Shown here: positions 1 to 7,015 of the stretch, piece by piece
How the letters are laid out: every line of letters begins with the position of its first letter
Position numbering within the stretch: position 1 is the stretch's first letter
From: an uncultured Alphaproteobacteria bacterium
Lineage (GTDB): Bacteria; Pseudomonadota; Alphaproteobacteria; Rhizobiales; Aestuariivirgaceae
NCBI GenBank assembly: GCA_937868035.1
Contig: CALMLK010000117.1
Coordinates: 1 to 8,613 of the forward strand
DNA: 8,613 nucleotides
Reading direction: 5' to 3'
The notes under the pieces: generated by a model
Databases searched by the model: none
What the model was told of the DNA's origin: nothing
Seen by the model: the letters and a program-made list of their open reading frames with translations, nothing else
Translations under genes and position numbers: made by a program

Positions 1-1
1 C

Positions 2-343
2 GTTGAGCATGTGGTGGGCAAGCAGGAGCAGATCGAGGCGATCTGCATCGGACCGGACGACAAGATGGATCTCCGCCGCGCCGACATTGCCGCAGCAGCC
101 CAGCGCGTCGATAGCGGCGACGGCGTCATCATCCTCACCGACATGTTCGGCGGCACGCCCTCCAACCTTGCGATCTCGCTCCTCGAAGAGGGAAAGATCG
201 AGGTGGTGGCGGGTCTCAACCTGCCCATGCTGGTGAAGCTCGCCCGCGTGCGGCGCGACTGCAACCTGCACAAGGCGGCGGCTGCCGCGCAGGATGCGGG
301 CCGCAAATACATCAACATCGCCAGCCAGGTTCTGGGGGACTGA
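2..343 (+). CDS. PTS EIIA component, mannose-type (5' end outside window)
   Basis: This is the C-terminal 113 residues of a phosphotransferase-system EIIA protein of the mannose/fructose family, a cytoplasmic protein that takes phosphate from HPr. The block at about residues 40-57 of the fragment, GDGVIILTDMFGGTPSNLAI, and the later NLPMLVKLA are characteristic of this fold. The family is usually about 130 residues, so roughly 20 N-terminal residues, including the phosphorylated His near position 10, lie outside the window and cannot be checked. The HPr gene follows after 8 bases in the same direction, so the two form an operon. In Alphaproteobacteria this EIIA-HPr pair typically follows the HPr kinase gene hprK and lacks a sugar-transporting EIIB/EIIC. 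That suggests a regulatory (nitrogen/carbon PTS) role rather than transport, which is inference here. The gene is often called ptsM, manX or EIIA-Man in rhizobia. Confidence 0.9.
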   Translation, partial: VEHVVGKQEQIEAICIGPDDKMDLRRADIAAAAQRVDSGDGVIILTDMFGGTPSNLAISLLEEGKIEVVAGLNLPMLVKLARVRRDCNLHKAAAAAQDAGRKYINIASQVLGD

Positions 344-351
344 CGCGCGGC

Positions 352-624
352 ATGGCAACACTCTCGCGGGACATGGCAATCACCAACCAGCGCGGGCTTC
401 ATGCCCGGGCCTCGGCAAAGTTCGTGAAATGCGCCGAAGGCTTCAACGCCGACATCACCGTGTCCAAGGACGGCCAATCCGTGCCCGCCACCTCGATCAT
501 GGGACTGATGATGCTGGCCGCCTCGATCGGCACATCGATCCGCGTCGACGCCTCGGGCCCCGATGCGGCGGTGGCCATTGATGCGCTGGCAGCGCTCGTC
601 GAATCGAAATTCGACGAGGAATGA
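352..624 (+). CDS. ptsH: Phosphocarrier protein HPr
   Basis: A 90-residue HPr, the small cytoplasmic phosphocarrier that accepts phosphate from EI (PtsP/PtsI) on histidine and passes it to EIIA. The active-site motif GLHARASAKF places the phospho-His at residue 17. The regulatory-serine motif TSIMGLMMLAAS places the serine equivalent to Ser46 at residue 48, so HprK-type control is possible. The start at 352 is preferred over the internal ATG at 373 because the extra residues MATLSRD resemble the N-terminus I recall for rhizobial HPr proteins. The ribosome-binding site is poor: a G-rich GGGGGA at 334-339 lies 12 bases away, so translation probably depends on coupling to the EIIA gene 8 bases upstream. 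The gene ends 1 base before the stop of the convergent aspA. Rhizobial literature also uses names such as hpr or npr. Confidence 0.95.
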   Translation: MATLSRDMAITNQRGLHARASAKFVKCAEGFNADITVSKDGQSVPATSIMGLMMLAASIGTSIRVDASGPDAAVAIDALAALVESKFDEE

Positions 625-625
625 G

Positions 626-2023
626 CTAGCGGCCGCGCTGGCCCAGGAGGTTATCGGTTGCGAATGCTTCCGACAGTTGTTCCGCTGTCATCAGCTTTTC
701 CGCCAGCACCACATCGCGGATGCTGCTGCGTGTTTTCAGCGCCTGCTTGGCCACGCGGCTTGCCTCGTCATAGCCGATGTAGGGATTGAGCGCCGTCACC
801 GCGACAAGCGAGTGGTCGAGCAGTTCACGGCAGCGCTCTTCATCGGCCTCGATGCCCATGATGCATTTCTCGCGCAGGGCCGTCATGCCGCGGCTCAGCA
901 TGCGCATGGATTGCAGGATGTTGAAGACGATGACCGGCTCCATGGCGTTGAGCTGCAATTGCCCCGCCTCCGCGCCCAGCGTCACGGTGAGGTCGTTGCC
1001 GATCACCTGGTAGGCGATCTGGTTCACGACTTCGGGGATCACGGGATTGACCTTCCCCGGCATGATGGATGAGCCGGCCTGCACAGCGGGCAGGCGGATT
1101 TCACCGAGTCCGGCGCGGGGGCCGCTGTTGAGCAGGCGGAGATCGTTGCAGATTTTCGACAGCTTCACGGCAATGCGCTTCAGCACGCCAGAGAAGGTGA
1201 CGAAGGCGCCCATGTCGGACGTCGCCTCGATCAGGTCTCCGGCGGGAACCAGCGGCACGCCGGAAATGGCGGCGAGCCTGTTGATGACGATGCGGGAATA
1301 GTCGCGCGGCGTGTTGATGCCCGTGCCGATGGCCGTGCCGCCGAGGTTCACCTCGCGCAGCAGCGAGGCAAACTCGCGGAGACGGTCGATATCCTCGCCC
1401 ACGGTCACCGCGAAGGCCTTGAACTCCGAGCCAAGCCGCATGGGCACGGCATCCATCAACTGGGTGCGGCCGACCTTGATGATGTGATGGAAGGCCTGGG
1501 CCCGCTCCTCCAGCGCCGACTTCAGGAATTCCTGCGCCGAGATCAGGGCCGGGACTTCGCGCAGCATGGTGAGGCGGACGGCGGTGGGGTACACATCGTT
1601 GGTGGACTGCGAGAGATTGACGTGATCGTTCGGGTTGACGATGTCGTAGCGGCCCCGGGCCTCGCCCAGTTCGCGGAGCGCCATGTTGGCGATCACTTCG
1701 TTGGCGTTCATGTTGGTGGAGGTGCCTGCCCCGCCCTGCACCATGTCGACGATGAAGTGCTGGTGGTTCTCGCCGGCGATCAGGCGGTCGCAGGCGGCGG
1801 AAATGGCAGAGGCGATGCGCGGGTCCAGGGCACCGAGCTTGGCGTTGGCCTCGGCGGCCGCCTTCTTGGCCATGGCGAGCGCCACGACCAGTTCGGGATA
1901 ATGGCGCAGCAGCGTGCCGGTGATGGGGAAGTTGGCGGCGGCGCGGGCGGTATGAACGCCATAATCCGCCTCCGCCGGCACAACCCATTCGCCCAGTGAA
2001 TCACGTTCCGTGCGCGTTGACAT
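626..2023 (-). CDS. aspA: Aspartate ammonia-lyase (aspartase)
   Basis: A 465-residue member of the aspartase/fumarase superfamily, predicted to catalyse the reversible, cofactor-independent deamination of L-aspartate to fumarate and ammonia as a cytoplasmic homotetramer. Visible motifs are TSTNMNANEV (101-110), SQSTND (138-143), GRTQLMDAVPM (185-195), GTGINT (233-238) and the mobile catalytic loop GSSIMPGKVNP (317-327), whose Ser318 matches the catalytic base of characterised aspartases; Lys324 and Asn326 are also kept. The text after the loop, VIPEVVNQIAYQVIGND and EAGQLQLN, matches aspartase better than class II fumarase. The length is near-normal (about 465-480). The start at 2023 is preceded by GGGAGAG (about 2031-2037) at good spacing. 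The gene converges on the HPr gene with a 1-base gap and follows glpQ after 62 bases, in which I see a candidate promoter of its own. Confidence 0.93.
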   Translation of the reverse strand: MSTRTERDSLGEWVVPAEADYGVHTARAAANFPITGTLLRHYPELVVALAMAKKAAAEANAKLGALDPRIASAISAACDRLIAGENHQHFIVDMVQGGAGTSTNMNANEVIANMALRELGEARGRYDIVNPNDHVNLSQSTNDVYPTAVRLTMLREVPALISAQEFLKSALEERAQAFHHIIKVGRTQLMDAVPMRLGSEFKAFAVTVGEDIDRLREFASLLREVNLGGTAIGTGINTPRDYSRIVINRLAAISGVPLVPAGDLIEATSDMGAFVTFSGVLKRIAVKLSKICNDLRLLNSGPRAGLGEIRLPAVQAGSSIMPGKVNPVIPEVVNQIAYQVIGNDLTVTLGAEAGQLQLNAMEPVIVFNILQSMRMLSRGMTALREKCIMGIEADEERCRELLDHSLVAVTALNPYIGYDEASRVAKQALKTRSSIRDVVLAEKLMTAEQLSEAFATDNLLGQRGR

Positions 2024-2051
2024 GAGGAAGCTCTCCCGATTTCGTCACGTC

Positions 2052-2080
2052 AGCATAGGGCGTGCCGGGCTGATTGCCCA
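2052..2080 (-). promoter_or_regulatory. Candidate sigma-70-type promoter for aspA
   Basis: On the - strand a TGGGCA box (2075-2080) and a TATGCT box (2052-2057) are separated by exactly 17 bases, about 30 bases upstream of the aspA ATG. Each box matches the E. coli consensus at 4 of 6 positions. This would let aspA be transcribed independently of glpPQ. Chance matches of this quality are common, so this is a weak call. Confidence 0.3.
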
Positions 2081-2085
2081 CACGT

Positions 2086-2898
2086 TTACGTGCGGATGAC
2101 GAAACCGCGGGCGAGATGGTTGCGGACGAAATAAATCATCAGGAGACCGGGGAGCAGCGACACCGTGCTCATGGCCATGACCAGGCCGACGTCGGTGCGG
2201 ATGCCGATCAGCGAGTTGATGGCCATGGTGATGGGCATGCCGGCGGTGACGGTGAGGATGCGGGCGAAGACCACTTCCACCCAGGAGAAAATGAAGCAGA
2301 AGAAGGCCGTGACGCCGATCCCCGGGGCAATGGCGGGGATCAGCATGCGCACGAAAAAGCCGGGCAGGGAATGGCCGTCGAGAAAGGCCGTTTCATCCAG
2401 TTCCGGCGGAATGGCCGAGATGAAACTCTCCAGAACCCAGATCGCGATCGGCACGTTGAAGAGGCAGTGCACCAGGGCAATGCCGAGGGGAGAATTCACC
2501 AGCCCGAACTTCGAGAACAGGATGAAGATCGGCAGTGACAGCACCACAGGCGGCGTCACCCGGAAGATGAGCAGGATGAAGAAGGCGTGCCTGTCGCCCA
2601 CGAAACTGTAGCGCGAATAGGCATAGGCCGCGGGCAGACCCAAGGCGAGGCAGAGCGCCACGTTGATCAGCACGTAGAGCGTCGAATTGAGGATCGATTC
2701 ACGGAGCGCCGGCAGCGCCACGATGTTGGCGTAGTTGATCAAACTCCATGAGCCTTCGGCGATGTCGTCGCGGGGCATGGTGGAGACAAAGCTGAGGATG
2801 AAGGATTGCAGGAAAGGCAACAGGATGAAGGCCGCCAGCGCCAGGAACACGACAAGCGGCAACAGGCTGATGCGGCTCCCGGCCTTCTGCACGCGCAT
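2086..2898 (-). CDS. glpQ: ABC transporter permease, glycerol-uptake type (GlpQ-like)
   Basis: A 270-residue inner-membrane permease of the MalG-like class (binding-protein-dependent carbohydrate importers). About six hydrophobic segments are visible, the first at about residues 10-38, others near 72-95, 106-130, 136-160, 193-214 and 236-257. The cytoplasmic EAA loop that docks the ATPase is ELDETAFLDGHSLP followed by FFVRMLIP (about 166-188). The runs HCLFNVPIAIWVLE (144-157) and FFCFIFSWVE (199-208) resemble what I recall of GlpQ from the proteobacterial glycerol importer GlpSTPQV, so glycerol is the favoured substrate; a related polyol or sugar is possible. Its ATG overlaps the glpP stop by one base (TGATG), indicating translational coupling. 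An AGGAG lies 11 bases upstream of the ATG (2910-2914). No glpV-type binding-protein gene follows; the next gene is aspA. Confidence 0.75.
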   Translation of the reverse strand: MRVQKAGSRISLLPLVVFLALAAFILLPFLQSFILSFVSTMPRDDIAEGSWSLINYANIVALPALRESILNSTLYVLINVALCLALGLPAAYAYSRYSFVGDRHAFFILLIFRVTPPVVLSLPIFILFSKFGLVNSPLGIALVHCLFNVPIAIWVLESFISAIPPELDETAFLDGHSLPGFFVRMLIPAIAPGIGVTAFFCFIFSWVEVVFARILTVTAGMPITMAINSLIGIRTDVGLVMAMSTVSLLPGLLMIYFVRNHLARGFVIRT

Positions 2899-3770
2899 CA
2901 GGTGTTGATCTCCTGCAAGGCGCTCTTGCGGCGGTCCATGACGCTGCGGAAGGTCCAGGCCGCAGTGATCACCAGCAGGAAGTAGACCATGGAGCGCGCC
3001 GCGGCCGCGCCATAGGTGAAGCTGCCGATCTCTTCGCCCAGGTCGAGGGAGAGGAACATGGTGGCGTTCCGTGGCCCGCCCGCGTTGATGCGGAAGGCCT
3101 CGGTGTAGATCATGAAGCTGTCGACGAAGCGCAGCAGCACGGCAATGGAGAGTACGCCGCTGATCTTGGGCAACTGGATGTAGCGGAAGACGGCGGTGCG
3201 CGATGCGCCGTCGATGGCGGCGGCCTTGTAGTAGTCGGGCGAGATGCCGGAGAGGCCCGCATAGGAGAGAATGACCACAAGGCCCAGCCAGTGCCAGGTG
3301 TCCATCGCCAGCAGCACGATCCAGGTGTGGATGGCGGTGAACCTGTAATCAAAGGGAATGCCGAGCACCACCATGGTTCCGCCGGCGATCCCCGTCTTGG
3401 CGATGAAGCTCAGCCACATCATGGGGATCATGTTCCACGGCACGACGAGCGGCAGGGCGAGCAGCATGATCACCGGCGTGCGCCAGCGTGGATGCTGCGT
3501 GAGCATGAGTGCGATGGCGATGCCGAGCGGCAATTGCACCGAGAGCACGAGGGCGGAGAACAGCAGGCTGCGCAGCAGGCTGCCGTGGAAGCGTTCCGAG
3601 CGCACGATTTCCTGGTACCAGTCCAGCCCCACCCAGTGCAGCTTCTGCAGGGTGAAGATGTCGTGGAAGGAATAGTTGAACACGGCGACAAGCGGCAACA
3701 CGCCCACGGCCAGCATGATGAGCCCGGCCGGAACCAGAAGCAGCCAGGCGCGGTTGTCATGCCGTTTCAT
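2898..3770 (-). CDS. glpP: ABC transporter permease, glycerol-uptake type (GlpP-like)
   Basis: A 290-residue inner-membrane permease of the MalF-like class, partner of the downstream permease. A basic N-terminus (MKRHDNR) precedes the first membrane span (about 8-31). Further spans are visible near 64-90, 97-122, 149-172, 202-222 and 257-274. The EAA loop is YYKAAAIDGASRTAVFRYIQ followed by LPK (180-202). The segments MDTWHWLGLVVILSYAGL (156-173) and LLRFVDSFMIYTEAF (212-226) closely resemble recalled rhizobial GlpP sequences, which is why glycerol is proposed over other substrates. I see no convincing Shine-Dalgarno before the ATG at 3770; the nearest G-rich run (GGGGC) is about 14 bases away. 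The usual upstream ATPase genes glpS and glpT are absent: pheT lies 137 bases upstream. The pair therefore depends on ATPases and a periplasmic binding protein encoded outside this window. Confidence 0.75.
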   Translation of the reverse strand: MKRHDNRAWLLLVPAGLIMLAVGVLPLVAVFNYSFHDIFTLQKLHWVGLDWYQEIVRSERFHGSLLRSLLFSALVLSVQLPLGIAIALMLTQHPRWRTPVIMLLALPLVVPWNMIPMMWLSFIAKTGIAGGTMVVLGIPFDYRFTAIHTWIVLLAMDTWHWLGLVVILSYAGLSGISPDYYKAAAIDGASRTAVFRYIQLPKISGVLSIAVLLRFVDSFMIYTEAFRINAGGPRNATMFLSLDLGEEIGSFTYGAAAARSMVYFLLVITAAWTFRSVMDRRKSALQEINT

Positions 3771-3781
3771 GAATCAGGTCT

Positions 3782-3859
3782 TGCCCCGGTCAGAGAGTCT
3801 GTTGCGGAAGCAAGGCTCTGCGATCACAGGCGGAATGACAACAGCCTTGCAGCGGGGCA
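3782..3859. repeat. Nested inverted repeat between pheT and glpP
   Basis: Two nested perfect dyads fill most of the pheT-glpP gap. The outer arms are TGCCCCG (3782-3788) and CGGGGCA (3853-3859). The inner arms are GCAAGGCT (3810-3817) and AGCCTTGC (3843-3850), around a 25-base centre. The interior has the look of short palindromic intergenic repeats seen in many proteobacterial genomes, with a TGTCATTCC-like end on the - strand. No T-run follows either arm, so it is not a standard intrinsic terminator. It could be a dispersed repeat, an mRNA-stability hairpin between pheT and glpP, or chance in GC-rich DNA. Confidence 0.45.
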
Positions 3860-3864
3860 GCCAT

Positions 3865-3898
3865 GAGCAATGCGCGGGGCACGGGATTGCTCCCGCGC
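3865..3898 (-). other. Two mutually exclusive hairpins just after the pheT stop
   Basis: Ten bases downstream of the pheT stop codon are two overlapping dyads. One is GAGCAAT (3865-3871) with ATTGCTC (3886-3892). The other is GCGCGGG (3872-3878) with CCCGCGC (3892-3898). They share the base at 3892 and interleave, so both cannot form as full simple hairpins at once. They may protect or end the pheT transcript, but no U-tract follows in the - direction, so I do not call a terminator. Confidence 0.3.
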
Positions 3899-3907
3899 TC
3901 CCGCTCC

Positions 3908-6301
3908 TCAACTGCGCAGCGTGGCGCCCGTGGCCTTGCCGACCGCGGCGACAATCTTGGCCGAGAGCGCGTCGATTTCCTCGTCGGTGAAGGTCTTGTC
4001 CCTGGGCTGCAACGTTACTTCCAGTGCCAGTGAGGTCTTGCCATCGGCGAGCTTGAAGACATCGAAGACCTGCGCCTCGGTGACTGTCACCTTGTCGACG
4101 CCGCGGGCGGCCTTCACCAGCTCGGCTGATTGCACCTTGTCATCGACCACGAAGGCGAAGTCGCGCGACACGCTCATGAGACCGGAGAGTTGCAGCGCAG
4201 GTTTCGCCGTGCCCTTCTGGCGCGGCGCGGGGATGAGGTTGAGGACGATCTCAAAGGCCACCACGGGGCCCTTCACGTCCATCTCCGCCAGCACCTTGGG
4301 GTGCACCTCGCCGAAATGGGCGATCTTGTTCTGCGGACCCATCTGCAAGGTGCCGGAACGGCCGGGATGGAACCAGGCCGGCGCGGTGTTGACGATCTGC
4401 AAGGTCGCACCCGCCATGCCGCAGGCCTCCAGCACGGCGATGGCGTCGGCCTTGGCGTCGAAGGCATCGACAGGCCGGGTGCCGCCCTGCCACTGACGCG
4501 ACACGGCCTCGCCCTGGCGAATGCCCGCGGCGCGCAGGGTTTCATCCTTGGGCTGGTCGCCGGCATAGGCGTGGCCCACTTCACTCATGGCAAAGCCCGA
4601 GACGCCGCGCGCGATATTGCGCCCTGCCGCGGCGAGAAGGTTGGGCAGCAGCGAGGGCCGCATATCGGTCAGTTCCGAGGAGATGGCGTTGGCAAGCTGA
4701 AGCTCGCGCGTGCCGCCGCCGAACAGCTTTGCCTGCCCGTGGGGCAGGAAGGCGTAAGTGACAGCCTCGTTGAAGCCGCGCGAGGCGAGCGTGCGGCGGG
4801 CCGCCAGCATGCGCTTCTGCAGCGGCGTCAGCACGGGCCTCGCCACGGGGCTGGGCCTGCTCATCTCCGCGAAGGGAATGTTCTCGAGTCCGACGATGCG
4901 GCAGATCTCTTCCACCAGATCGGCCTCGCCGTTCACGTCGGGGCGCCATGTCGGGGGAATGCACGAGGCTCCGCCCGCGGCTTCCGTCACGGCAAAGCCC
5001 AGGGCGCGGAGTATCCGCAATTGATCCGCCCACGGACAATCCAGTCCGCCCAGCTGCTTCACGCGGGCCTTGCGGAGCGTGATGGTGCGCTTCGTTTCCG
5101 GCACCTTGCCGGCCACAACCTGATGTGAGGCTTCGCCACCACAAAGTTCGAGGATCATCTGCGTGGCGATGTCGGAGCCTGTTGGCGTGAAGGCGGGGTC
5201 AACGCCGCGCTCGAAGCGATAGCGCGCATCGGAATTGATGCCGAGCTTGCGGCCCGTCGCTGCCGTGCGCACCGGATCAAACCAGGCGGCTTCGAGGAAC
5301 ACGTCGGTCGTTTCTTCCGTGCAGGAGGAGGGAACGCCGCCGATGATGCCGGCCACGGCTTCCGCATGGGCCTCGTCGGCAATGACGGTCATGCCAGGCG
5401 ACAATGTGTAGGTCTTGTTGTCCAGCGCGTCGATCGTCTCGCCGTCACGGGCGAAGCGGGCGCTGATGTTTCCAGTCACCTTTTTTGCGTCGAACACATG
5501 GAGTGGCCGCGCCAGGGCGAAGGTGACGTAGTTGGTGATGTCGACGAGTGCTGAAATCGGGCGGAGGCCGATGGCCTTCAGGCGCTGCTGCATCCACGCC
5601 GGTGACGGCCCGTTCTTCACGCCGCGAATGTAGCGGCCCACGAAGAGCGGACAGGCCTTCTCGTCCCCCTTGGGGAAATCGAGTGTCACATTGATGGGTG
5701 ACTCGAAGCTGCCCTTGATGGTGGGCGGGTTGAGCGGCTTCAGCGTGCCAAGGCCCTTGGCGGCGAGATCACGGGCGATGCCGTAGATGCCCAGCGCATC
5801 GGGGCGGTTCGCCGTCACCTTCACGTAGAACATGGGATCGTCGAGGCCGAGGGCGGTCGCGGCGGGCGTGCCCACCGGCCAGTCGCCATGCACATCAATG
5901 ATACCGTCGTGTTCATCCGATAGCATGAGTTCGCGCTCGGAACACATCATGGCTTGCGATTCCGCTCCACGGATCGTGGCGGGGGCGAAGACCTGGCCCG
6001 TCACCGGGATCACCACACCAGGCAGCGCGATGATGGCCTTCATGCCGGTCCGCGCATTGGGCGCGCCACAGACAACCTGCTTCACGCCGTCCTTGGTTTC
6101 AACGACGCACAGCCGCAGCTTGTCGGCGTTCGGGTGCTTCTCGGCCTTCTGCACATAAGCCACGGTGAAGGCGGCCAGCGCCTTGGTCTTGTCGGAGATT
6201 TCTTCGACTTCCAGACCGATGCCCAGAAGGCCGCCTGCGATTTCGTCAACGGTGGCGGTGGTGTCGAGATAGTCCTTGAGCCAGGAGAGGGTGAATTTCA
6301 T
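3908..6301 (-). CDS. pheT: Phenylalanine--tRNA ligase beta subunit
   Basis: A 797-residue PheRS beta subunit, a normal length for the bacterial form. It pairs with PheS in a cytoplasmic (alpha-beta)2 enzyme that charges tRNA-Phe; beta provides tRNA binding and editing of mischarged tyrosine. The N-terminus MKFTLSWLKDYL is typical. An EMAP-type tRNA-binding domain follows (about 40-150, with HPNADKLRLCVV at 56-67), then the B3/B4 editing region beginning near VTANRPDALGI. GEADLVEEICRIVGLENIPF marks the B5/core region, and the C-terminal anticodon-binding FDX-ACB domain covers about 706-797 (SRDFAFVVDD, RDKTFTDEEID). The gene normally follows pheS directly, but here a TIR-like gene separates them. 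It starts 9 bases after that gene's stop. The sequence before its ATG has only GAG and TAAG-like matches to a Shine-Dalgarno, so its translation may depend on ribosomes finishing the inserted gene. No frameshift is seen. Confidence 0.97.
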   Translation of the reverse strand: MKFTLSWLKDYLDTTATVDEIAGGLLGIGLEVEEISDKTKALAAFTVAYVQKAEKHPNADKLRLCVVETKDGVKQVVCGAPNARTGMKAIIALPGVVIPVTGQVFAPATIRGAESQAMMCSERELMLSDEHDGIIDVHGDWPVGTPAATALGLDDPMFYVKVTANRPDALGIYGIARDLAAKGLGTLKPLNPPTIKGSFESPINVTLDFPKGDEKACPLFVGRYIRGVKNGPSPAWMQQRLKAIGLRPISALVDITNYVTFALARPLHVFDAKKVTGNISARFARDGETIDALDNKTYTLSPGMTVIADEAHAEAVAGIIGGVPSSCTEETTDVFLEAAWFDPVRTAATGRKLGINSDARYRFERGVDPAFTPTGSDIATQMILELCGGEASHQVVAGKVPETKRTITLRKARVKQLGGLDCPWADQLRILRALGFAVTEAAGGASCIPPTWRPDVNGEADLVEEICRIVGLENIPFAEMSRPSPVARPVLTPLQKRMLAARRTLASRGFNEAVTYAFLPHGQAKLFGGGTRELQLANAISSELTDMRPSLLPNLLAAAGRNIARGVSGFAMSEVGHAYAGDQPKDETLRAAGIRQGEAVSRQWQGGTRPVDAFDAKADAIAVLEACGMAGATLQIVNTAPAWFHPGRSGTLQMGPQNKIAHFGEVHPKVLAEMDVKGPVVAFEIVLNLIPAPRQKGTAKPALQLSGLMSVSRDFAFVVDDKVQSAELVKAARGVDKVTVTEAQVFDVFKLADGKTSLALEVTLQPRDKTFTDEEIDALSAKIVAAVGKATGATLRS

Positions 6302-6310
6302 CTTAGAATC

Positions 6311-7015
6311 TCATTGTGAGGCGCTGATAACAGCAGATTCGTCTACTGGAACGCCTGCACCAGTTAGTCTTTGGGCGATCTTGGCAGCAACTTCCTTCAC
6401 ATGTGCATTGTATTCAATGCGAATGATGCCTTCCAAGTCAGACGGAATTTCAAGTGAACCCTTCTTAATAATCGCAACTCGATCTGATCCGAGGCGAGCC
6501 AACGCCATGCCTGCCTCCAAGATGACATTCTGACGTGCTCGCGGCTGTCTATCTGTATCAGTTTGATTGCTTCGATATCCATAGTCGTCTGGCGTCAACA
6601 ATACGATCGCGAAGTCTGATTCCGATGAGATGTTAGACATGAGTGCATGGAATAAACTCTCGCCTTTTCCATCAACATCCTTCTGGACCAGCGGTTGCAG
6701 ATTGAGTTTGTACAAGACAAGTTGAAGCTGATCCAACGCTTCAGTGTCTGATCCATGAACAATAAAGATTCTGCGTTGCCCTCTTGCGCTATTCTTGAAA
6801 GCTTCTGAACTGCCAAATGACTTGGCCAAGTCTGCTTGAAGTTTGTCTGAGTTTTGCCCTTGCGGTTGCAAAGTCCCTGTCTTTGGCCACCAGTTGAGAA
6901 TTTCACCGGTCTTGGATCTAAAGCACCATTTTGTGTCGTCTCCAGACCAATCACCTTGCCGAGCAATGTACTCGACATGGCGCTTCAGTTCATCGAATGA
7001 ACCATGAAACTTCAT
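6311..7015 (-). CDS. TIR-like domain protein (PF10137-type predicted nucleotide-binding protein) inserted between pheS and pheT
   Basis: A 234-residue protein with two parts. Residues 1-55 form a small domain with GDW (21-23) and [18 protein letters not shown] (37-54); I recall similar 'LNWWPSTGT' segments at the front of other TIR-like proteins, but have no name for the domain. A linker (about 56-80) leads to a TIR-like domain at 81-203: [13 protein letters not shown] (81-93), [12 protein letters not shown] (135-146), [13 protein letters not shown] (159-171) and EIPSDLEGI (189-197). This matches the family that includes the NAD-cleaving effectors Cap12 and PycTIR; Glu167 is the expected catalytic glutamate. 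NADase activity and an anti-phage role are inference. The start at 7015 is chosen because its ATG overlaps the pheS stop (ATGA), AGGAGG sits 6 bases upstream, and the domain begins there; a longer reading frame to 7288 merely runs inside pheS. Lines within the gene are about 42-47% GC against about 62-75% in pheT, which points to horizontal acquisition. No cyclase gene adjoins it. Confidence 0.88.
   Translation of the reverse strand: MKFHGSFDELKRHVEYIARQGDWSGDDTKWCFRSKTGEILNWWPKTGTLQPQGQNSDKLQADLAKSFGSSEAFKNSARGQRRIFIVHGSDTEALDQLQLVLYKLNLQPLVQKDVDGKGESLFHALMSNISSESDFAIVLLTPDDYGYRSNQTDTDRQPRARQNVILEAGMALARLGSDRVAIIKKGSLEIPSDLEGIIRIEYNAHVKEVAAKIAQRLTGAGVPVDESAVISASQ

Noticed and set aside
626..2023. 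Class II fumarase (fumC) instead of aspartase
   Set aside because: The superfamily shares the GSSIMPGKVNP loop, but the GRTQLMDAVP segment, VIPEVVNQIAYQVIGND and EAGQLQLN fit aspartase better.
3771..3907. Small coding sequence in the pheT-glpP gap
   Set aside because: The open frames there are continuations of antisense frames or lack a ribosome-binding site and any recognisable sequence; the inverted repeats explain the region better.
4130..5128. Long + strand open frame (332 codons) opposite pheT
   Set aside because: Again an antisense shadow with biased composition and no recognisable domain, inside an intact conserved gene.
6299..7015. Shared MKF start of the TIR-like gene and pheT as a target-site duplication from insertion
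   Set aside because: Only about eight partly matching bases are shared (ATGAA.TT), too short to separate from chance; no transposase or terminal repeats flank the gene.
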